Origin: Conservatibacter flavescens
Lineage (GTDB): Bacteria; Pseudomonadota; Gammaproteobacteria; Enterobacterales; Pasteurellaceae
Assembly (NCBI RefSeq): GCF_002795425.1
Contig: NZ_PHHA01000005.1
Location: 54,490-118,489 of the forward strand
Reading direction: 5' to 3'
Length of the DNA stretch: 64,000 nucleotides
The translations under genes were made by a program, and so were the position numbers. The notes beneath the pieces are model-generated. The model searched no databases, had not been told where the DNA came from, and saw nothing but the letters and a program-made list of their open reading frames with translations. How positions within the stretch are numbered: position 1 is the stretch's first letter; each line of letters opens with the position of its first letter. Positions 58,456 to 64,000 of the stretch are shown in pieces.

Positions 58456-59217
58456 TTACAATACTGACAACGCAACACGGCGATTTGGGCGTAAACAATC
58501 TTTTAGCGCTTGTCCTTGCTGATGTTCACAGGCAATAACTTGTTTTTCCTTGCCACGCCCTACTGCTATGATTTGTGAGTCTTTCATGCCTTTTTGCATA
58601 AAATACATTTTCACCGCATCTGCTCGGCGCTGGGATAAACGTCGATTATATGCATCGCTGCCTAAACGGTCTGTAAATCCTTCTACCATCACCGTTTTAT
58701 CCTGTAAATGTAAATTATTCACCATACTATCTAGCACCATTCGCCCTTGTTCACTCAAACTTGCCGAATTAAAATCAAATAAAAAATCGCCAGATAGTTC
58801 ATAGCGCCCTACTCCCGTGTTATCACCTGACTGACGACAGCCGGCCGGTTTCCAATAAAAACTTTGTGCATTCATATCATGGTCAAATAACACTTTAAAC
58901 TGACAAATTTTATGTTCGCCTTTCTCACGATAATTAAACACATAATTCCATTCTCGTACGGCAAACATTCCCTCGTTATAATGTGGCTCACCCAGTAAAT
59001 AATAAAGTTGGGCTTTATTCATACCTTTTTCAATTTGATTCACATTATCCCAATTTGGCCAAATCCCTTCTTGAGTACCACTCTGATTAATCCCCGCCGA
59101 TTCAATTGTCGGCCAAACCGGATTATCCGTTGTGCCATCTTGCTTCACTTGACTTAAATTTCCACAGCCTGTTAATACAATGGCAAAAAGTGCGGTCAAT
59201 ATATTTATTTTTTTCAT
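58456..59217 (-). CDS. TpgA-like lipoprotein (BamE-like plus OmpA domain), partner of the trimeric autotransporter
   Basis: A 253-residue outer-membrane lipoprotein (lipobox LTGC, C18). Residues about 58-123 form a SmpA/OmlA (BamE-like) domain, with IEKGMNKAQLYYLLGEPHY and REWNYVFNYREKGEH. Residues about 140-253 form an OmpA peptidoglycan-binding domain with EGFTDRLGSDAYNRRLSQRRADAV, including D183 and R198 for diaminopimelate binding. This two-domain layout is that of TpgA, which in Acinetobacter is encoded with the trimeric autotransporter AtaA and is needed for its display. It is the last gene of the four-gene locus here, 36 nt after the glycosyltransferase. A role in assembling or anchoring the collagen-like adhesin is inferred. 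Confidence 0.85.
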   Translation of the reverse strand: MKKINILTALFAIVLTGCGNLSQVKQDGTTDNPVWPTIESAGINQSGTQEGIWPNWDNVNQIEKGMNKAQLYYLLGEPHYNEGMFAVREWNYVFNYREKGEHKICQFKVLFDHDMNAQSFYWKPAGCRQSGDNTGVGRYELSGDFLFDFNSASLSEQGRMVLDSMVNNLHLQDKTVMVEGFTDRLGSDAYNRRLSQRRADAVKMYFMQKGMKDSQIIAVGRGKEKQVIACEHQQGQALKDCLRPNRRVALSVL

Positions 59218-59253
59218 AAGTTTGTCCTTAGTTAATTAATTTCATTCATCACA

Positions 59254-60477
59254 TCATTCAAGATATTGACTAAAATAGTTCAGCAACAACTGCTGGCTTG
59301 TCGAAGGATTAGGTGGCAATACCCGCTGTATATTAGCAAGTAACTGTTGTACATTTTCCCGACTATCTTCGGCAGCATGCTGTTTATAAAATTTCAAATT
59401 ACTGATTGTGGTCTGGGCAATATTATTAGGTGGATTATTCGCCAATACATGCTTACAACATTGATAGCCTAAGGCAAAATCCTGCACATAATACGCGCAA
59501 ATCGATAATTCATAATCGATCCAAAAATGATAAATACGGCTTTTGACAAATAATACGTCCTCCTCAGGATAAGGTGTCGCTTTGGCTAACTTAGCAAGCT
59601 GATAGCCCAAGCGGCAGTGTCCATGCTGTCTTAAGTGTTTTACAGCAAAATACAAACACTCTATCCGCGTTGGGTCGTAGTCATAACCTTTTAGCCAGGT
59701 CATCAAGGCTTTATCTTCCAGATTTAAATCCGCATAACATTGGCCAAGGTTTTCATAAGCACAAGTGACTTCCTCACGCCATTGTCCCAATTGAATTCGT
59801 GTTAAATACCATTTGGCTGCCTGCTCATAATGCCCTGCATCTCGATAAGATTGCGCACAATAAAAGGCATAGCGTGGTTTTAAATCTTCATCATCCGGCC
59901 CCTCAAAGGCTTTTTTCAAAATATGGGCATCTTGCAAATATTTATTCGCCTGTTGGCTACGGGCACCAAACCGTCCCGACACCACCACATAATCCCCTTT
60001 GATATAACCGATATTCATATCCCCTGATTGGCGGAGAGCTAAAAATTCATGCAGCACCCCGCGCCAATACCATTGCCCATGATTTTTCACTAACAACGCG
60101 CGATAATAAGTCACATGCCCACCACCGCCATTACTCAACTGTAAATAATACATATCATGGCTTAATGTCGGTAACTCCATATGCCCTTCGAAACGGTCAT
60201 CAGCATCAAATATCAATACATAATCGCTCTTTCCCACGCAACGCTGCAAAGCCAAATTACGATTATGGGCAAAATCCTGCCAATCATCTTGATGTAATTC
60301 ACCCGGAATTTGCCGTGCTGTAAAAAAATCGACGATTTCTTCTCTCGTATTATCTGTTGAACCCGTATCACAAATGACCCAATAATCCAGAGGGATATGC
60401 GCAAGTATATTGTTCAGCGTTTCGCGAATAATCCCCCCTTCATTCTTAACTATCATATTTAAACAAATACGCGTCAT
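59254..60477 (-). CDS. SunS-like family 2 glycosyltransferase with C-terminal helical (TPR-like) repeats
   Basis: A 407-residue cytosolic protein without a signal peptide. The GT-A fold opens MTRICLNMIVKNEGGIIRETL, has DTGSTDNTREEI near 37-48 and the DxD metal site DADD at 91-94. WRGVLHEFL near 145 resembles the acceptor-side block of SunS-type peptide glycosyltransferases. From about residue 195 comes a helical repeat part (YAFYCAQSYRDAGHYEQAAKWYLTRI, YENLGQCYADLNLEDKALMTWLKGYD). Such enzymes glycosylate peptides or proteins. Lying between two accessory genes of a trimeric autotransporter, it is a good candidate to modify that adhesin before export. Sugar and target are not known. Confidence 0.8.
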   Translation of the reverse strand: MTRICLNMIVKNEGGIIRETLNNILAHIPLDYWVICDTGSTDNTREEIVDFFTARQIPGELHQDDWQDFAHNRNLALQRCVGKSDYVLIFDADDRFEGHMELPTLSHDMYYLQLSNGGGGHVTYYRALLVKNHGQWYWRGVLHEFLALRQSGDMNIGYIKGDYVVVSGRFGARSQQANKYLQDAHILKKAFEGPDDEDLKPRYAFYCAQSYRDAGHYEQAAKWYLTRIQLGQWREEVTCAYENLGQCYADLNLEDKALMTWLKGYDYDPTRIECLYFAVKHLRQHGHCRLGYQLAKLAKATPYPEEDVLFVKSRIYHFWIDYELSICAYYVQDFALGYQCCKHVLANNPPNNIAQTTISNLKFYKQHAAEDSRENVQQLLANIQRVLPPNPSTSQQLLLNYFSQYLE

Positions 60478-60494
60478 AACACACTCCTTAGCAT

Positions 60495-61580
60495 TTAGCG
60501 TGTTTTAGTAATCAGTTGTTTTTGTTTATCTGGCGTAATCACCGTAATCACTGCGGGCGGTTGTTGCTGGCGATGTAAGATCGCCACTAAATTATCCAGT
60601 TTGGCAATTTTTTGGAAACGACCATCAAACTCATATTGGTTCACATCCACGCCTTGTTCAAACACTAAAAACGTACTGATTTTCGTACTTTTTATGGCTT
60701 CTAACCGTAATGCTTTCTTGTCTGGCACAACATAAATAGGCTGCGCGCGTCGGGTATATTGCGCAATCAATTTGGCATCTTGGCTCACTTTTAGAATGTC
60801 CTCGATCCCTTTTTGCTCCTTAGCCCGTTGTTCTGGGCTTAGGTTAGACACAGGGATAGCAGATTCGCTAATCTCTTGGGCATCAAATGGCGTATCCTCG
60901 CCAGCAGCAGATCCCGTATCCTTTGCCTCTGAAACGTCAGGCTTGGTTGAAGCCTCATCTGCTGCCACCTCTGTAGAAATTATCCCTCTTTCCTGCGTTG
61001 AATCAGCGGACTGTGTTGAGCTAGTTTGTTCAATAGGCTCAAGCTGTTTCGGTACGGACGGTATCGCATTATCTGGCGCAGATACCCCACCCTGCGCATC
61101 AAACACCGGATTACCAAAGTAACTTTTCTTCTCTGGTACCCATAAATGGGTCACATTTACCGCCTTATCGGTTAAAGTTAAGAATACCCGTTGATTAATC
61201 ACTGCTAAGCCTAATTGCTGGGATTCTAACTGCGGGTTGACCTGTTGTAATAAATGCGCAATATTTTGAGAGTCCGCTTGTTCTAACACAATCTCTTCAT
61301 CAGGGGAAAACTGATAGGCTAAATACCCCACCTGTAGTTTATCCGCCAAACGTTGCGCAAAATCAGAGATCGTTCCCTCAAATTTAATCGCAATTTTGGC
61401 TTGTTGATAATTGGTCAATAACGCTGCATTTTGATCCATCTGCCTCTGTGTCAGGCTACTTTTATTTGAGGTTTCCCCTTCCTTGCCAACGGCTGTGGCC
61501 TGTGCCATAAAAACTGTGCTAAAAAGCACCGCACTTATGCCTACAAAACGGCGCAATAAAATCCGATTTTTTGTTTTCAT
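60495..61580 (-). CDS. Exported protein with an N0/DotD-like domain, function unknown
   Basis: A 361-residue protein with a signal peptide (MKTKNRILLRRFVGISAVLF..., cleavage after AQATA near residue 29). Residues about 55-140 (IAIKFEGTISDFAQRLADKLQVGYLAYQFSPDE..NIAHLLQQVNPQL..LAVINQRVFLTL) resemble the N0 domain of secretins, STN domains and DotD. A disordered, S/T/E-rich stretch follows (about 180-245), then a second folded part (about 255-361, YIVYVVPDKKALRLE-like). No lipobox or transmembrane helix is seen, so it is probably periplasmic. It lies between the autotransporter and the glycosyltransferase, 17 nt before the latter. It may guide or gate surface export of the adhesin; this is inference only. 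Confidence 0.6.
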   Translation of the reverse strand: MKTKNRILLRRFVGISAVLFSTVFMAQATAVGKEGETSNKSSLTQRQMDQNAALLTNYQQAKIAIKFEGTISDFAQRLADKLQVGYLAYQFSPDEEIVLEQADSQNIAHLLQQVNPQLESQQLGLAVINQRVFLTLTDKAVNVTHLWVPEKKSYFGNPVFDAQGGVSAPDNAIPSVPKQLEPIEQTSSTQSADSTQERGIISTEVAADEASTKPDVSEAKDTGSAAGEDTPFDAQEISESAIPVSNLSPEQRAKEQKGIEDILKVSQDAKLIAQYTRRAQPIYVVPDKKALRLEAIKSTKISTFLVFEQGVDVNQYEFDGRFQKIAKLDNLVAILHRQQQPPAVITVITPDKQKQLITKTR

Positions 61581-61598
61581 TATTGTCTCCTGTTATTC

Positions 61599-61638
61599 GC
61601 CTCCTATGCGCGACAGCAAACCACCACGCATAAGAGGC
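61599..61638 (-). other. Hairpin between the autotransporter gene and the next gene
   Basis: GCCTCCTATGCG (61599-61610) pairs with CGCATAAGAGGC (61627-61638) apart from one mismatch. It lies in the 71-nt gap and is not followed by a T-run leftward. It could set the ratio of adhesin to accessory proteins. Confidence 0.5.
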
Positions 61639-61651
61639 AGACATTAACTCA

Positions 61652-64000
61652 TTACCATGCAAAGCCTACGCCAGCACCTACCGTCACATCACCATTTTGT
61701 GATGCACCGCCGTTAAGTTTTAGGATAACTTTGCCATTATCACTTACGCGGCTTACGCCGATGGCAATTGAGGATTGTCCTTTATAATGCCCCACACCCG
61801 CAGCCACTAAACTTTGACCCGGTTTATAGGCTTGTGGCATGCTGGCGATGGCGACCGCACTGGCTACGCCCCCTTTCATTTCTTTATCGAGCTTGTCAAT
61901 ACGTTTATTCGCAGCGCCTAATGCACGGTCAAGCTGACCTTTATTCACCGCATCATTTGGTGCTACGCCATCTGCCACCCCACTTATACGACGGTTTTCG
62001 CCGTCTTTATTGGTAATGTTGATTTGCGTACCACCCGTATCTTTACCAATCGAAATCGGGTTATTGCCGCCGCCGTTGGTCGGGTTAGCCTGTTGTACAA
62101 GACCTGCCGTACCATTTTTAATCGCTGAGGCTAAGGCGTGTAACTGGCTACCATTGACCGCATCCGTACTGTCTTTGCTCACTTTCCCTGCGGCGACATT
62201 TTGGATACGGCGCTCTTTGCCCACATCGCCCACTGACACCACGCCAGAAGCTTCTGCGCCGGCAAGTTGCGCAATGCCGTTATTCAGCTCTTTCAATATG
62301 TCATTACCCTCATAACGGCCAGCTCCTGCGGTTTGATCAGTCGCCGTGCTTTGGGTAGTTGAGTTAGCACCTAATGCGACTGAATTTGCACTGGCTTTGG
62401 CGTTGTGTCCTAAGGCCACGCTATTTGCGCCTTCAGCATCGGCAAACTGTCCGATAGCCACCGCAAACGCACCCGTCGCTTTAGCGCCATTGCCCACTGC
62501 CACAGTACTTTCTCCTGTGCCTTTAGCATTTACACCAATCGCAATGGCTTTCACACCTGTTGCGCCACCTTTGCTATCTATTGGACCTAGATTGCTATTC
62601 GGATTACCCGCTGCCTGACTTACGTCGCCGGTATTCACATGGAAATAGGTTTCCACTGAAGTCCCAGCCACACCTTGTGGCCCTTGAGGTCCAGCCGCAC
62701 CAGTATCTCCCTTAGGACCTTGATCGCCCTGATCACCTTTCGGGCCAGCAGCGCCGGTTGCACCTGTGTCGCCTTTCTCACCTTGCGGACCTGCAGCACC
62801 AGTTGCGCCGGTATCGCCTTTCTCGCCTTGCGGACCTGCTGCGCCAGTTGCGCCGGTGTCGCCCTTAGGTCCTTGATCGCCCTGATCGCCTTTCGGACCT
62901 TGTGGACCTGCCGCGCCAGTTGCGCCTGTATCGCCTTTCTCACCTTGCGGGCCAGCAGCACCAGTTGCACCAGTATCGCCCTTAGGACCTTGATCGCCCT
63001 GATCACCTTTCGGACCTTGCGGGCCGGCAGCACCAGTTGCGCCAGTATCGCCTTTGTCTCCTTTCGGGCCGGCAGCACCAGTTGCACCGGTATCACCTTT
63101 CTCACCTTGAGGTCCAGCTGCGCCGGTGTCGCCTTTCTCACCTTGTGGTCCAGCTGCGCCTGTTGCGCCAGTATCGCCTTTCTCACCTTGCGGGCCAGCT
63201 ACGCCAGTTGCACCGGTATCGCCTTTGTCTCCTTGCGGGCCGGCAGCGCCAGTTGCACCGGTGTCGCCTTTCTCACCTTGTGGACCAGCTGCGCCAGTTG
63301 CACCTGTGTCGCCTTTTTCGCCTTGCGGGCCGGCTGCACCCGTTGCGCCTGTATCACCTTTCTCGCCTTGTGGACCTGCCGCGCCAGTTGCACCGGTATC
63401 ACCTTTCTCACCTTGCGGGCCTGCTGCACCTGTTGCACCGGTATCGCCTTTCTCGCCTTGCGGGCCGGCTGCACCCGTTGCGCCTGTGTCGCCTTTGTCT
63501 CCTTGTGGACCTGCAGCGCCAGTTGCACCAGTATCGCCTTTTTCGCCTTGCGGGCCGGCTGCGCCAGTTGCACCCGTTGCGCCTGTATCGCCTTTTTCGC
63601 CTTGTGGGCCGGCTGCGCCAGTTGCACCGGTATCGCCTTTGTCTCCTTGCGGACCTGCAGCGCCAGTTGCGCCGGTGTCGCCTTTCTCACCTTGTGGGCC
63701 GGCTGCACCCGTTGCACCGGTGTCGCCTTTCTCACCTTGCGGGCCGGCTGCGCCAGTCGCGCCGGTGTCGCCTTTTTCGCCTTGCGGGCCTGCTGCACCG
63801 GTTGCACCTGTGTCGCCTTTCTCGCCTTGCGGGCCTGCTGCACCGGTTGCACCTGTGTCGCCTTTCTCGCCTTGTGGACCAACTGCGCCAGTTGCGCCGG
63901 TATCGCCTTTTTCGCCTTGCGGGCCTGCTGCACCAGTCGCGCCTGTGTCGCCTTTCTCACCTTGAGGGCCAGCAGCGCCTGTTGCACCGGTATCGCCTTT
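61652..64000 (-). CDS. YadA-type trimeric autotransporter adhesin with collagen-like region (partial, N-terminus outside)
   Basis: The reading frame is open from the right edge to TAA at 61652. The visible 782 residues begin with 443 residues of Gly-X-Y collagen-like sequence, then YadA head repeats ([25 protein letters not shown] and similar, SVALG motifs), two neck/stalk motifs ([27 protein letters not shown] and [21 protein letters not shown]), a short coiled coil ([15 protein letters not shown]), and the C-terminal YadA anchor of about 75 residues ([27 protein letters not shown]) ending GAGVGFAW. Only a GTG at 62671 could be a start here, but it lies inside the frame after the collagen region and is not used. 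The protein is a surface fibre with collagen-like repeats distal to the YadA head. It heads a four-gene locus. The signal peptide is beyond the window. Confidence 0.93.
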   Translation of the reverse strand, partial: KGDTGATGAAGPQGEKGDTGATGAAGPQGEKGDTGATGAVGPQGEKGDTGATGAAGPQGEKGDTGATGAAGPQGEKGDTGATGAAGPQGEKGDTGATGAAGPQGEKGDTGATGAAGPQGDKGDTGATGAAGPQGEKGDTGATGATGAAGPQGEKGDTGATGAAGPQGDKGDTGATGAAGPQGEKGDTGATGAAGPQGEKGDTGATGAAGPQGEKGDTGATGAAGPQGEKGDTGATGAAGPQGEKGDTGATGAAGPQGDKGDTGATGVAGPQGEKGDTGATGAAGPQGEKGDTGAAGPQGEKGDTGATGAAGPKGDKGDTGATGAAGPQGPKGDQGDQGPKGDTGATGAAGPQGEKGDTGATGAAGPQGPKGDQGDQGPKGDTGATGAAGPQGEKGDTGATGAAGPQGEKGDTGATGAAGPKGDQGDQGPKGDTGAAGPQGPQGVAGTSVETYFHVNTGDVSQAAGNPNSNLGPIDSKGGATGVKAIAIGVNAKGTGESTVAVGNGAKATGAFAVAIGQFADAEGANSVALGHNAKASANSVALGANSTTQSTATDQTAGAGRYEGNDILKELNNGIAQLAGAEASGVVSVGDVGKERRIQNVAAGKVSKDSTDAVNGSQLHALASAIKNGTAGLVQQANPTNGGGNNPISIGKDTGGTQINITNKDGENRRISGVADGVAPNDAVNKGQLDRALGAANKRIDKLDKEMKGGVASAVAIASMPQAYKPGQSLVAAGVGHYKGQSSIAIGVSRVSDNGKVILKLNGGASQNGDVTVGAGVGFAW
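62672..64000 (-). repeat. Collagen-like Gly-X-Y region built from 45-bp units
   Basis: The unit is 15 residues, consensus [15 protein letters not shown], repeated about 29 times in 1,329 bp, with a few shorter or altered units such as GPKGDQGDQ. Glycine stays at every third position over the spans I checked. The DNA copies differ mainly at synonymous third bases, so the peptide is conserved while the DNA has drifted. The K-G-D and E-K-G-D groupings are known to stabilise bacterial collagen helices that lack hydroxyproline. Two threonines per unit are possible glycosylation sites. Confidence 0.95.

Noticed and set aside
63126..63965. Long rightward open frame with repeats of [12 protein letters not shown], and two leftward frames rich in R, K, A and Q (62635-63186, 63199-63987)
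   Set aside because: They are other-frame shadows of the 45-bp collagen repeat. They have no ribosome-binding site, and the true frame continues into the YadA head and anchor.
62672..64000. CRISPR array
   Set aside because: The repeat is regular at 45 bp but there are no unique spacers. It translates into uninterrupted Gly-X-Y collagen-like sequence.

Overview
The window looks like a chromosomal segment of a Pasteurellaceae bacterium from the Haemophilus / Aggregatibacter / Pasteurella side of the family. It has low GC, and more than twenty copies of the DNA-uptake core AAGTGCGGT or its complement ACCGCACTT are scattered through it. The order comEC(rec2)-dksA-pcnB-folK matches what I recall of Haemophilus influenzae. 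I cannot name the species.

Layout. 1-9.6 kb: start of comEC, dksA, pcnB, folK, an orphan peptide-binding lipoprotein, a YwiC-like membrane protein, pntAB transhydrogenase, sfsA. 9.6-9.7 kb: a perfect Fur-box-like palindrome, a promoter and a terminator lie between the convergent genes sfsA and uvrB, which together look like an iron-regulated small RNA. 9.7-21.2 kb: uvrB, a gap with two inverted DnaA boxes, tRNA-Asn, a YrbG-type antiporter, yoaA helicase, mltB, a DUF945 protein, then dnaK-dnaJ behind a sigma32-type promoter. 21.4-27.3 kb: an OmpA-domain lipoprotein followed by a giant BapA/LapA-type repeat adhesin, cut by one in-frame TAA. 27.8-33.4 kb: yfcH, argR, mdh, the PHP exonuclease rnm, rplT-rpmI-infC, a small lipoprotein. 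33.5-38.2 kb: a three-gene type I secretion system that probably served the adhesin. 38.5-43.1 kb: lactate permease and lutABC. 43.2-58.0 kb: ycgN, glnS, an MFS transporter, macAB plus a NodT-type outer-membrane factor, pheA, raiA, a cystine-type ABC importer, hflKC. 58.0-58.45 kb: a cluster of palindromic intergenic repeats. 58.45-64 kb: a four-gene locus read leftward, containing a trimeric autotransporter with a long collagen-like region (its start lies outside the window), a secreted protein with an N0/DotD-like domain, a SunS-like glycosyltransferase with helical repeats, and a lipoprotein combining a BamE-like with an OmpA domain (TpgA-like).

The last locus is the best candidate for a little-described system: a collagen-stalk adhesin with its own surface-assembly partner and a dedicated candidate glycosyltransferase. 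Both adhesins in the window are encoded beside an OmpA-domain lipoprotein. Other notable points are AUU start codons for both infC and pcnB, the nonsense codon in the giant adhesin, and uptake sequences reused as terminators and as a ribosome-binding site.

Everything here was read by eye. Family assignments come from motif recognition, not searches, and no homology search or folding calculation was run.
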